NCBI GenBank assembly: GCA_030019105.1
Contig: JASEGY010000109.1
Location: 1-9,475, forward strand
Direction of reading: 5' to 3'
Source of the DNA: a bacterium
GTDB taxonomy: Bacteria > UBA9089 > JASEGY01
DNA: 9,475 bases
Part shown: piece by piece, positions 1-6,719 of the stretch
How positions within the stretch are numbered: the first letter of the stretch is position 1
How the letters are laid out: each line of letters opens with the position of its first letter
Made by a program: the position numbers and the translations under genes
Notes under the pieces: model-generated
What the model was told of the DNA's origin: nothing
The model's input: the letters and a program-made list of their open reading frames with translations, nothing else
Database searches by the model: none

Positions 1-2
1 AC

Positions 3-68
3 CCTGAGTTATTGAGAAAATACAAAATCGCAGATTATGCCCGCGTTGAGTATACATTTATATTATAG
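3..68 (+). CDS. Possible 3' end of an upstream gene (partial)
   Basis: Frame 3 is open from the window edge to a TAG at 66-68 and reads about 21 residues rich in Leu, Lys, Tyr and Glu (for example LLRKYKIADYARVEYTFIL). The other two forward frames stop within the first 15 bases. The peptide looks like a plausible protein C-terminus, but it is too short to identify and an open run of this size can arise by chance. If real, the upstream gene points the same way as the secD-secF cluster and ends about 35 bases before the promoter at 105-134. Confidence 0.25.
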   Translation, partial: PELLRKYKIADYARVEYTFIL

Positions 69-104
69 TTTTAATTCTTAAATGACACAGGTCGAAAAAA
101 TATG

Positions 105-134
105 TTGACAAAAGGTGGCGGGATGAGGTATGAT
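105..134 (+). promoter_or_regulatory. Sigma70-type promoter upstream of the secD/secF cluster
   Basis: A perfect -35 hexamer TTGACA (105-110) is followed after 18 bases by TATGAT (129-134), one mismatch from the -10 consensus. Transcription would start near 141 and give a leader of about 35 nt. It is the only strong promoter seen before the tightly spaced genes at 175-3834, so it probably drives the membrane protein, secD and secF together. Assigned from consensus match only. Confidence 0.7.
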
Positions 135-174
135 AACCTGAAATGAATTACGAAACACTCTCTGAGGGGAGTGA

Positions 175-1539
175 TTGATCTTGGCTAAATTATTCTTATT
201 CCTTTCTCTATTACTTTTCCTGCCGGAGCTGTCTTTAAAAATAGGGGCGCGGGCATTTGCTCAGACAGAAAAAGAAAAGGGCGACACCTTTTTTTATGAT
301 GGGATGCCTCGCACTGATCTGAGTTCCCAAAAGCAGGAGCTTAAGGTCGTAGAGGGCGAAGATGACCCTGGATTGATTTTAGAAAAACAATCCCTGATAG
401 AGATCGAAGATAGAGAAGAGAAAAAAAGAGATTCACGGACAGGGGAATCAAAATCCGGGGTTGATCCAGGATTTGATAAAAGCCTGATAATAGATTTGAT
501 CAACGCCCAGGAGGCCAAGATAAAGGCCAAATCCGGTCTCAAAAAACAATCCCTGGTAGAGATTAAAAGTAAAGCCCCGGAGTCCCCCCAAAAAATAGGG
601 GTGGAGGGATCAGAAGCTAACAAAGCCATAATTAAAGATAAATTTCATGCCGGGTTTAAAGAAAGGAAACTCCTAACTCAAAAAAAGAAAGGACTTCCTC
701 CCTTAGCTAAAGAGGTGAGTATACGGGAAATAGAGAAGAAGAGCGCAGAAGATGCTGCTTCAGATACTGGGGGAGCGATTATTTCTTCTCAATTTGAAGA
801 CAAAGTTGATAGCCTCGTTTTTAGTGAAGAAGATAAGTTAGCTGATTTCCTTGAAGGCAAAGAAAGAAGTTCAGCGCTGTCTCTTTACCAACCGGGTATA
901 TTGGGAAACGGGTTGGATAAGTTAGAGACAGCAGAAGATTTAGAAGCCTCACGAGTAAAGCCGCCTTCTCCGTCGCCAAATGCTGCCAGGAAACAATCTA
1001 TTAGCGGTTTTGAGTGGTTAAATTTCAGGAACGCTCTCCTGGTGTTATTGAGCCTGAATCTTATTTTAGTAAGTTATTATTTGATTAAAAAAAGAACAAA
1101 ATGGGGGGGGAGGCATGTTCCTGAGAGAGAGAGAATTAAGGCCCTTTATAATCAGATGCAGGCCGGTCTTGAACGTAAGTCAGCTCAGGATATGGAATAT
1201 ATAGATGAAAAAACTGAAGAGTTTAAAACGATCATTAAGGATCTGGATGATAAATTAGCCAGATTTGAATCCTTTGATAGCCGCGGAGGCGGGTTAGTAT
1301 CTTCGGCCGGCAGTTTAAGCAAAAAGGTGGAGGTAAGACCGAGTATTACTAAAGAGGCCCCTGTATCTCAGGCAGCTTCAAACTTAGAAGAGCCGAATTA
1401 TTCTTTAATATACCGTCTATCTGAGGATGGTAATGATACTCATTCTATTGCCAGGCAAGTAAATATGAGTCAGGGTGAGGTGGAGTTGATCCTGAGACTT
1501 CGAAAGGCAAAAGGTCAGGTAAATCGGTTTGATATCTGA
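175..1539 (+). CDS. Exported, membrane-anchored coiled-coil protein with C-terminal DUF2802/DUF6115-like helical motif
   Basis: This 454-aa protein has an N-terminal hydrophobic signal (residues 5-20) ending in a plausible signal peptidase I site (AFA-Q near residue 30). A long, charged, low-complexity Lys/Glu/Ser-rich stretch of about 250 residues follows, then one membrane span at about 286-304 flanked by KKR. A coiled-coil-prone region (about 320-365) leads to a C-terminal segment (410-444: IYRLSEDG, SIARQVNMSQGEVELIL). That tail resembles the helix-turn-helix-like end of DUF2802/DUF6115 proteins, which often sit in motility or envelope operons; I recall this from family knowledge and could not search it. 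The likely topology is a periplasmic linker with a cytoplasmic tail. Two copies of KQSL(I/V)EI (residues 71-77 and 124-130) show internal repetition. The start is TTG: 175 lies 3 nt after GGAG (168-171), while the in-frame TTG at 181 lies 9 nt after it and may be the true start. An in-frame TGA at 172-174 excludes anything further upstream. A run of eight G lies just after the membrane span. Molecular function is unknown. Confidence 0.75.
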   Translation: MILAKLFLFLSLLLFLPELSLKIGARAFAQTEKEKGDTFFYDGMPRTDLSSQKQELKVVEGEDDPGLILEKQSLIEIEDREEKKRDSRTGESKSGVDPGFDKSLIIDLINAQEAKIKAKSGLKKQSLVEIKSKAPESPQKIGVEGSEANKAIIKDKFHAGFKERKLLTQKKKGLPPLAKEVSIREIEKKSAEDAASDTGGAIISSQFEDKVDSLVFSEEDKLADFLEGKERSSALSLYQPGILGNGLDKLETAEDLEASRVKPPSPSPNAARKQSISGFEWLNFRNALLVLLSLNLILVSYYLIKKRTKWGGRHVPERERIKALYNQMQAGLERKSAQDMEYIDEKTEEFKTIIKDLDDKLARFESFDSRGGGLVSSAGSLSKKVEVRPSITKEAPVSQAASNLEEPNYSLIYRLSEDGNDTHSIARQVNMSQGEVELILRLRKAKGQVNRFDI

Positions 1540-1544
1540 TATTT

Positions 1545-1550
1545 AGGAGG
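1545..1550 (+). promoter_or_regulatory. Shine-Dalgarno site of secD
   Basis: A perfect AGGAGG lies 5 nt before ATG 1556 and begins only 6 nt after the preceding stop codon. It fixes the secD start and implies co-transcription with the upstream membrane protein gene. Confidence 0.85.
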
Positions 1551-1555
1551 TAAAT

Positions 1556-2866
1556 ATGCAGAAAAGATTAGGTTGGAAAATAGCGCTCATTATTATTATT
1601 TTAGGGTTATGCGGCTTTCTTGTCTATCCTCTTTCTGAAAAGATCAATCTTGGCTTAGATTTACAAGGGGGGATGCATATTGTTCTTGAGGTGGAGACCT
1701 CTGAATTAAAGGAGGGGGTTAAGCTGGCTGATATAGTTGATATGGCCCTTGAGATTGTTCGTAACCGGGTAGATCAATTTGGGGTAGCTGAGCCTTCCAT
1801 TCAAAAGCAAGGGGAAAACCAAATTGTGGTTCAGCTGCCGGGGATAAATGATCCTGACCGGGCCATTAACCTTATTGGTAAGACGGCCCTTCTGGAGTTT
1901 AAATTATTGGGGGAGGAAGCGGATCTAAACAAGGCGCTAAAGGGTGATGTCCCTGAGGGTTATGTGCTTTCTTATCTGGAACGAAGAGATCGGGGTGACA
2001 CGGTTTCTATGCTTTTAAAAGAGGCGGCCGAAGTTACCGGGGCTACTTTAACTAATGCTATGGTCAGGTTCGATTCGCAATTTGGACAGCCTTACGTTGG
2101 GTTGAGTTTTAATCCCGAGGGGGCAAAGCGGTTTGCTGAGGTTACCGGAGCAAATATAGATAAGCAGTTAGCTATTGTCCTTGATGGGAAGGTAAAATCG
2201 GCGCCGGTGATACGGTCAAAGATCCCGGATGGGGAGGCGCAGATAAGCGGGAATTTTACCTACGAAGAGGCCCATGATCTGGCTATTGTTCTTCGGGCCG
2301 GTTCTCTTCCTGCTCCGGTCAAGATCGTGGAGAACAGAACCATTGGTCCTTCTCTGGGACAGGACTCGGTTAACAAGGGAATTAAGGCCTGTATTATTGG
2401 GGCTTGTCTGGTTCTTCTATTTATGGTGGTCTATTATAAGTATGCAGGCTTATTGGCTGATATATGTGTTATTTTCAACATAGTTATTATCCTTGGGGTA
2501 CTCTCTCTGTTTAAAGCTACTCTTACGTTGCCGGGTATAGCCGGGATCATTCTTACCATTGGCATAGCGGTTGATGCCAATGTGCTTATTTTTGAACGGA
2601 TCAGGGAAGAGCTCAGGGCGGGTAAAACGGCCCGGACAGCTATTGCTACGGGTTATTCCAGGGCCTTTCGGGCTATCCTGGATTCTAATGTGACTACCTT
2701 AATTACCACCTTTATTCTCTTTCAATTCGGCACCGGACCGATAAAGGGATTTGCCGTGACGTTGAGTACCGGTATTATCGCCAGCTTCTTTACGGCCCTT
2801 TTTGTCAGCCGGGTTGGCTTTGACCTGGTAATGAAGAGGTCACAGGTAACGCGGGTAAGTATTTAA
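1556..2866 (+). CDS. secD: Protein translocase subunit SecD
   Basis: SecD partners SecF (and usually YajC) on the SecYEG translocon and uses the proton gradient to help pull exported proteins out on the trans side of the membrane. The 436-aa protein has a first membrane span (8-25), the SecD signature LGLDLQGGMH (32-41), and a periplasmic P1 region of about 230 residues that includes VVQLPGINDPDRA. The segment IGPSLG (263-268) precedes a cluster of five further membrane spans (about 276-425). The conserved fourth-span motif GIAVDANVLIFERIREE begins at residue 336 and contains the key Asp340. The length is short beside E. coli SecD (615 aa) but fits the compact SecD of many other bacteria. It starts 16 nt after the upstream stop with a perfect SD and is followed by secF; no yajC is seen in the window. 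Identification is firm. Confidence 0.97.
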   Translation: MQKRLGWKIALIIIILGLCGFLVYPLSEKINLGLDLQGGMHIVLEVETSELKEGVKLADIVDMALEIVRNRVDQFGVAEPSIQKQGENQIVVQLPGINDPDRAINLIGKTALLEFKLLGEEADLNKALKGDVPEGYVLSYLERRDRGDTVSMLLKEAAEVTGATLTNAMVRFDSQFGQPYVGLSFNPEGAKRFAEVTGANIDKQLAIVLDGKVKSAPVIRSKIPDGEAQISGNFTYEEAHDLAIVLRAGSLPAPVKIVENRTIGPSLGQDSVNKGIKACIIGACLVLLFMVVYYKYAGLLADICVIFNIVIILGVLSLFKATLTLPGIAGIILTIGIAVDANVLIFERIREELRAGKTARTAIATGYSRAFRAILDSNVTTLITTFILFQFGTGPIKGFAVTLSTGIIASFFTALFVSRVGFDLVMKRSQVTRVSI

Positions 2867-2937
2867 AATGCGGAATGCGGAAGTGGGAATGCGGAAGTAA
2901 AAAATACTTCTGAATTCTGAATTCCGCATTCTGAATT
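2867..2937 (+). repeat. Heptamer-built imperfect hairpin between secD and secF
   Basis: Directly after the secD stop come four 7-bp units (AATGCGG, AATGCGG, AAGTGGG, AATGCGG; 2867-2894). A small hairpin AAGTA-AAAAA-TACTT (2895-2909) follows, then four 7-bp units on the other arm (CTGAATT, CTGAATT, CCGCATT, CTGAATT; 2910-2937). In hairpin register the second left unit pairs perfectly with the third right unit (AATGCGG with CCGCATT); the other units pair only partly. The element fills nearly the whole gap between the two translocase genes and ends just before the secF SD site. It could fold in the mRNA and tune secF relative to secD, but it looks mainly like a dispersed repeat. Confidence 0.75.
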
Positions 2938-2941
2938 CTAT

Positions 2942-2946
2942 GGAGG
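2942..2946 (+). promoter_or_regulatory. Shine-Dalgarno site that decides the secF start
   Basis: GGAGG lies 9 nt before ATG 2956. A possible TTG at 2947 directly abuts this site and so cannot be the start; this trims three residues from the longest open frame. Confidence 0.8.
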
Positions 2947-2955
2947 TTGAATCGA

Positions 2956-3834
2956 ATGACGCTTAATATTGATTTTCTAAGCTGGCGGAAATCTGCCTTT
3001 ATTTTATCCGGGATTATTATTCTATCGGGGATAATTTCTTTAATTATTAAAGGCGGTCCAAACTATGGTATTGACTTTGCGGGAGGTACCCTTGTTCAGC
3101 TTAAATTTAAAGAGACGGTAACTGTCTCCGCCGTGGAACAAATAAGAAATGTCCTGAACAAGGTCGGTCTGGGGAAGAATGTTCAGCGATTTGGTGAGGA
3201 AAAGGATGAGGTGATGATCAAGACCTCCTCAGTTGAGTCATCTGGCTTGGCTGCGGGAATTAAGAAGGCGCTGGGGGATAAGTTCGGTTCTTATGATGTC
3301 CTCAGGACAGAGATGGTTGGGCCCAGTATTGGCAAAAACTTAAGAAGGGTTGCTCTCTATTGTATTTTTCTCAGTTTAGCCAGTATTCTTCTCTATATTA
3401 CCTGGAGGTTTGAGTTAAAATTCGCGGTAGCCGCGGTTATTGCCCTTATCCACGACACCCTGGTAGTAATTGGCGTCTTTTCCCTGTTGAATAAAGAGTT
3501 TGATATCCCTGTTATCGCTGCCGTCCTGACTGTTATTGGTTATTCCCTCAATGATACGATAATTGTTTTTGACCGCGTTAGAGAGAATTTGAAACCGTTG
3601 CGGAAGGAAGCCTATGTCACTATTCTAAACGTGGGCATTAACCAGACCCTTTCCCGGACATTTATTACTGCCTTGACGACTATATTTGTTGTTTTCGCCC
3701 TTTACATCTGGGGTGGGGAGGTCATAAATGCCTTTGCCCTTGTCCTCTTGATCGGGGTTATTGTTGGAACCTATTCTTCCATATTTATCGCCAGTCCGAT
3801 TGTCTTAGAGTGGCATTTGAGGCAGCATAAATAG
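2956..3834 (+). CDS. secF: Protein translocase subunit SecF
   Basis: SecF is the obligate partner of SecD in the proton-driven accessory complex of the Sec translocon. The 292-aa protein opens with a membrane span (13-31), then the SecF signature GIDFAGGT (38-45) and a small periplasmic P4 region. The motif VGPSIG (121-126) enters five further membrane spans, and the SecF-type motif GYSLNDTIIVFDRVREN begins at residue 195. Length and order match the family. It follows secD by 89 bp with a heptamer hairpin in between, so transcription from the promoter at 105-134 is likely. The start at ATG 2956 is set by GGAGG at 2942-2946. After the stop there is no strong intrinsic terminator, only weak palindromes. 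Identification is firm. Confidence 0.97.
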   Translation: MTLNIDFLSWRKSAFILSGIIILSGIISLIIKGGPNYGIDFAGGTLVQLKFKETVTVSAVEQIRNVLNKVGLGKNVQRFGEEKDEVMIKTSSVESSGLAAGIKKALGDKFGSYDVLRTEMVGPSIGKNLRRVALYCIFLSLASILLYITWRFELKFAVAAVIALIHDTLVVIGVFSLLNKEFDIPVIAAVLTVIGYSLNDTIIVFDRVRENLKPLRKEAYVTILNVGINQTLSRTFITALTTIFVVFALYIWGGEVINAFALVLLIGVIVGTYSSIFIASPIVLEWHLRQHK

Positions 3835-3977
3835 ACAATGAGGCACACGAAAGCTAAAGCAAGCTATATTTCGGATTTTAGGCTTTAGCCTTTCATAATG
3901 AAATCCTAAAGGATTAACTCCTGAGTGTGGATAGCGTCACTACCTTTAGCTTTTATGAAGGCTATTGTAAATAGAAC
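3835..3977. other. Gene-free stretch after secF (pre-rel region)
   Basis: The gap before rel runs 3835-4260 (426 bp). Apart from the repeat at 3873-3921 and the mobile element from 3978, this first part has no credible ORF and no clear promoter. Some AT-rich -10-like text (TATTGT at 3963-3968) has no matching -35. If rel has its own promoter it should lie here or within the element, but I could not place one. Confidence 0.5.
3873..3921 (+). repeat. Double-hairpin intergenic repeat, copy 1
   Basis: Two tiny palindromes lie side by side: AGGCT-TT-AGCCT (3880-3891) and ATCCT-AA-AGGAT (3903-3914). The block runs from GGATTTTAGG to TAACTCC. The same block recurs in reverse orientation at 6888-6940 with about 85-90% identity and a 4-base length difference in the spacer. 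It ends about 56 bp before the mobile element at 3978. It may work as a weak bidirectional terminator, but no long T-tract follows it. Confidence 0.75.
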
Positions 3978-4247
3978 GTAACTACTCAGGTTGTCAGGTT
4001 CACGGTTCAAAGGTTCACGGTTGGTCGCCTTGCGTTCTTCGTATGGTACACTTTCGGAGTCAATTTGCGTGTAGCTGCCATGCCTCAATATCTTCAACCC
4101 ATTCAATCTTCATCGCTTTCTAACCTTGAACCCTTGAACCTTGAACCTTGAACCTTGAACCTTGAACCTTGAACCCTTGAACCCTTGAACCTTGAACCTT
4201 GAACCCTTGAACCTTGAACCCTTGAACCCTTGAACCTGAGTAGTTAC
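3978..4247 (+). mobile_element. MITE-like element, copy 1 (270 bp, with flanking 7-bp duplication)
   Basis: The element is bounded by perfect 15-bp inverted ends, GTAACTACTCAGGTT (3978-3992) and its complement (4233-4247). The 7-bp sequence ATAGAAC lies directly outside both ends (3971-3977 and 4248-4254), the mark of a target-site duplication. Inside are GGTTCACGG direct repeats near the left end, a core of about 100 bp, and 15 tandem units of TTGAACC or TTGAACCC. No transposase or credible ORF is present, so it would be non-autonomous. A second copy at 6532-6719 is about 93% identical outside the tandem array, with about ten mismatches in 148 aligned bases and no gaps. It sits only 13 bp before the rel start codon. 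Confidence 0.85.
4126..4236 (+). repeat. TTGAACC minisatellite, 15 units
   Basis: There are fifteen head-to-tail units, nine of 7 bp (TTGAACC) and six of 8 bp (TTGAACCC), filling the right part of mobile element copy 1. The sister element has only four units. There are no unique spacers between units, so this is not a CRISPR array. The alternation of 7 and 8 bp points to slippage in the C-run. Confidence 0.95.
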
Positions 4248-4260
4248 ATAGAACTTAACT

Positions 4261-6246
4261 ATGGATATCGATATCGAAAAGGTTATAGAACAGGTTAAGT
4301 CCTATAATCCGGAGACTGATTTTGAACTTATTAGAAAGGCTCACCGTGTAGCCGCTGAGGCCCATGAAGGCCAGGAGCGGCTCTCTGGTGGGCCTTTTAT
4401 TTCTCATCCCCTTTGGGTGGCTTACATCCTGGCCGAATTAAAATTGGATGCAGTCACTATTGCGGCTGGTCTCCTGCACGATGTGGTGGAAGATACCTCT
4501 GTTGACTCAGATAAGATTAAAAAGCAGTTTGGTGATGAGGTTGCGGTTCTGGTTGATGGAGTGACCAAATTGAGGGATATCGCCAGGCAGAGCCGAGAGA
4601 CGAGGAGGGTAGAGAATCTCCGGAAGATGCTTGTGGCTATGGCGGCGGATATTCGCGTTATCCTTATCAAGATGGCTGACCGTCTCCATAATATGTGTAC
4701 CTTAGGCTCGCTAACGCGTAATCATCAGATTCGAGTTGCTCACGAGACCCAGGAAATTTACGCCCCCTTAGCCCACCGGCTTGGAATGGGAAGAATAAAA
4801 GCGGAACTGGAAGACCTGGCCTTACTATATCTGGAGCCGGAAATTTATAAAGAGATTAAGGAAAATGTGGCGGCTGATAAGAAAAGACAGGAGGTGTATA
4901 TTGAAGAGGCGAGAAAGCTTTTGGAAGAGAAACTAAAGGAAACCGGGATTAAAGCCACTGTGACGGGCCGCTCCAAGCATTATTATAGTATTTATCGCAA
5001 GATGGTTTCTCAGCATAAGAAATTTGAAGAGATATATGACCTGTTTGCCCTTCGGGTGATTACCAAATCGGTTAAGGATTGTTATGTCGCCTTAGGTATT
5101 GTCCATGCTGTCTGGAAGGCCAGGCCAGGAAGATTCAAGGACTATATTAATATACCCAAAACAAATATGTACAAGGCTATTCATACTACAGTAATGGGGC
5201 CTAACCACCAATTAATGGAGGTGCAGATAAAAACGGAAGAGATGCATCGAGTGGCTGAATATGGGGTGGCCGCCCATTGGCGCTATAAAGAAGGTAAACC
5301 GGGGGATGCCGAGTTTGATAAGGACTTGGTTGAGTGGTCGCGTCGGATCGTTCAGGAAGAGTTGGGAGATGAGCATGATTTTATGGACGGTATTATGGGG
5401 GGACTCTTTACGGATGAAGTCTTTATTTTTACCCCTAAAGGGGAGATCAGGGCCTTGCCGCGCGGTTCCAGTCCCATAGATTTTGCCTACAGTATCCATA
5501 CGGCCGTGGGCAATCATTGTCTTGGAGCCAGGGTGAACAATCGAATTGTTCCTTTAAGGTATAAGTTGGTCAGTGGCGATATTGTCGAGATACTAACCGC
5601 CCCCAGAGCGCATCCTTCTCAGGATTGGCTTAACATAGTTAAAACCCCCCGGGCGAGGGGAAGGATTCGCCAGTGGTTCAGGTTGAAGGTTGAAGAGGAA
5701 CAAGGAGGCGAAAAACCGCTTCATAAGGAAGAGGTGGGCAAAGAGGCCAGAGCGCCTTTGCCGCTTTTGCCGGCTAAAAGGCGGCAGCGGCCCTCTTCTA
5801 CAGGGGTAATGGTTTCGGGACTTCTGGATATGGACGTCCATTTTGCCAGGTGCTGTAATCCTGTACCGGGGGATAAGATAATAGGTTATGTTAGCCAGGG
5901 CCGGGGGATTTCTGTTCACCGCAAGGGTTGCACCAATATCCTTGGCTTACCTGGTATTTCTCAGCGGTCTGTCTCTGTTTCCTGGGATCAGGATTCCGCA
6001 GCTTCCTTTGAGGCCGGGATAACCGTTGACGCCCATGACAGATCAAAACTTATGGCTGATATGCTTGCCGCTATTTCGAATACCCAAACTATCATTAATG
6101 CCGCTGATGCCAAAAAAGAGAAGAGTGGTATGGCCAAATGTCATTTTACCGTCCTTATTAATAATCAGGAAAAATTGGAGACCATTATTAAGGTCCTGGA
6201 AGCAGTCCATGGGGTAGTGCGTACCTATCGGACTAAACCGATCTGA
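4261..6246 (+). CDS. relA: Bifunctional (p)ppGpp synthetase/hydrolase, Rel/SpoT family
   Basis: This is the long RelA/SpoT homologue that makes and breaks down (p)ppGpp in the stringent response. The hydrolase HD domain is intact: His49, His73-Asp74 in HDVVED, and Asp140 in MADRLHNM. The synthetase domain has GRSKHYYSIYRKM (236-248), YDLFALRVI (259-267), PKTNMYKAIHTT (299-310) and EVQIKT (320-325). RFKD at 291-294 is the RXKD form typical of bifunctional enzymes rather than synthetase-only RelA (ExDD). The usual QSLHTT reads KAIHTT here. A TGS domain follows (about 385-446), then the Zn/CC region with Cys531, Cys532, His553 and Cys557, and a C-terminal ACT domain (about 586-661). At 661 aa it is about 70 shorter than the roughly 735-aa B. 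subtilis Rel; the loss lies between QWFR (471-474) and the CC region, where the helical domain should be. ATG 4261 has no SD site, and an in-frame TAG at 4249-4251 rules out an upstream start. The BON gene follows after 7 nt. Confidence 0.95.
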   Translation: MDIDIEKVIEQVKSYNPETDFELIRKAHRVAAEAHEGQERLSGGPFISHPLWVAYILAELKLDAVTIAAGLLHDVVEDTSVDSDKIKKQFGDEVAVLVDGVTKLRDIARQSRETRRVENLRKMLVAMAADIRVILIKMADRLHNMCTLGSLTRNHQIRVAHETQEIYAPLAHRLGMGRIKAELEDLALLYLEPEIYKEIKENVAADKKRQEVYIEEARKLLEEKLKETGIKATVTGRSKHYYSIYRKMVSQHKKFEEIYDLFALRVITKSVKDCYVALGIVHAVWKARPGRFKDYINIPKTNMYKAIHTTVMGPNHQLMEVQIKTEEMHRVAEYGVAAHWRYKEGKPGDAEFDKDLVEWSRRIVQEELGDEHDFMDGIMGGLFTDEVFIFTPKGEIRALPRGSSPIDFAYSIHTAVGNHCLGARVNNRIVPLRYKLVSGDIVEILTAPRAHPSQDWLNIVKTPRARGRIRQWFRLKVEEEQGGEKPLHKEEVGKEARAPLPLLPAKRRQRPSSTGVMVSGLLDMDVHFARCCNPVPGDKIIGYVSQGRGISVHRKGCTNILGLPGISQRSVSVSWDQDSAASFEAGITVDAHDRSKLMADMLAAISNTQTIINAADAKKEKSGMAKCHFTVLINNQEKLETIIKVLEAVHGVVRTYRTKPI

Positions 6247-6253
6247 TAAGAAA

Positions 6254-6535
6254 ATGAAAGAAGATTGGGCGATTAATGTCGATGTGAGAGCAGAATTAGT
6301 TAAAAGATGGGTAGATGTGAGGAAAATTAATATAAGCACTGTATCTGGAGTGGTTTATCTCAAAGGCTCGATTGTCTTCAGAGAAGACAAAGGTGTGCCT
6401 TATCGAGAGAGACCCCAAATTATAAAACAATTAGAAGAAATAATTAAGAAGCTCCCAGGGGTGAAGGCAGTTAAGTTCAGATTGGCTAATTGGATCAAAA
6501 TGGACGGTCAGTGGCAGATGGTAGAAAAAAAGTAA
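6254..6535 (+). CDS. Small BON-like domain protein
   Basis: The 93-aa protein has no signal peptide or membrane span. Its pattern is that of a single BON domain: an N-terminal helix with VRAEL (11-15), a strand pair with INISTVSGVVYLKGSI (25-40), a helix QIIKQLEEIIKKL (55-67), then PGVKAVKFRL (68-77). BON domains occur in OsmY-like and other proteins and are thought to bind membranes or other ligands; the role here is unknown. It starts 7 nt after the rel stop with a poor SD site, so it is probably translated from the rel transcript. Its last codon (AAG) and stop (TAA) use the first bases of the mobile element at 6532. Removing the element and one copy of the duplication would give VEKN-stop, the same length. 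Family call is by pattern only. Confidence 0.75.
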   Translation: MKEDWAINVDVRAELVKRWVDVRKINISTVSGVVYLKGSIVFREDKGVPYRERPQIIKQLEEIIKKLPGVKAVKFRLANWIKMDGQWQMVEKK

Positions 6536-6719
6536 CTACTCAGGTTGTCAGGTTCACGGTTCAAAGGTTCACGGTTGGTCGCCTTGCGCTCTTCGTATGG
6601 CCCACTTTCGGAGCCAATTCGCGTGCAGTTGTCAGGCCTCAATATCTTCAACCCATTAAATCTTCATCGCTTTCTAACCTTGAACCTTGAACCCTTGAAC
6701 CTTGAACCTGAGTACTTAC
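6532..6719 (+). mobile_element. MITE-like element, copy 2 (188 bp, with flanking 8-bp duplication)
   Basis: The left end GTAACTACTCAGGTT (6532-6546) is identical to copy 1, and the right end (6705-6719) differs from a perfect complement by one base. GAAAAAAA flanks it directly on both sides (6524-6531 and 6720-6727), again like a target duplication, though this A-run is low in complexity. The core aligns without gaps to copy 1. The 82-bp length difference is wholly explained by four tandem TTGAACC units here against fifteen there. It is in the same orientation as copy 1. No ORF in it is credible. Confidence 0.83.
6680..6708 (+). repeat. TTGAACC minisatellite, 4 units
   Basis: Three 7-bp units and one 8-bp unit lie in the right part of mobile element copy 2, at the same place as the 15-unit array of copy 1. 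Confidence 0.9.

Noticed and set aside
2947..2955. TTG at 2947 as the secF start
   Set aside because: It directly abuts the GGAGG site, leaving no spacing; ATG 2956 has normal spacing and begins a typical SecF N-terminus.
3906..4106. Minus-strand ORF of 66 codons crossing the left part of mobile element copy 1
   Set aside because: The matching frame in copy 2 is open too, but most of the base differences between copies change the amino acid (about seven replacements against one silent change), so there is no sign of selection on a protein.
4126..4236. CRISPR array
   Set aside because: The units are 7-8 bp and directly abutting with no unique spacers; no cas genes are in the window. The same holds for the array at 7267-7336.
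4222..4250. Promoter for rel made from a TTGAAC unit of the minisatellite as -35
   Set aside because: TTGAAC matches the -35 consensus at only four of six positions, and the best-spaced -10 candidate (TACATA, 4245-4250) at only three. Not strong enough to annotate.
5212..5919. Minus-strand ORFs of about 100 codons inside rel, and similar ones inside dprA and the TPR gene
   Set aside because: They lie opposite well-conserved coding sequence and have no SD site or known domain; they are shadows of the real genes.
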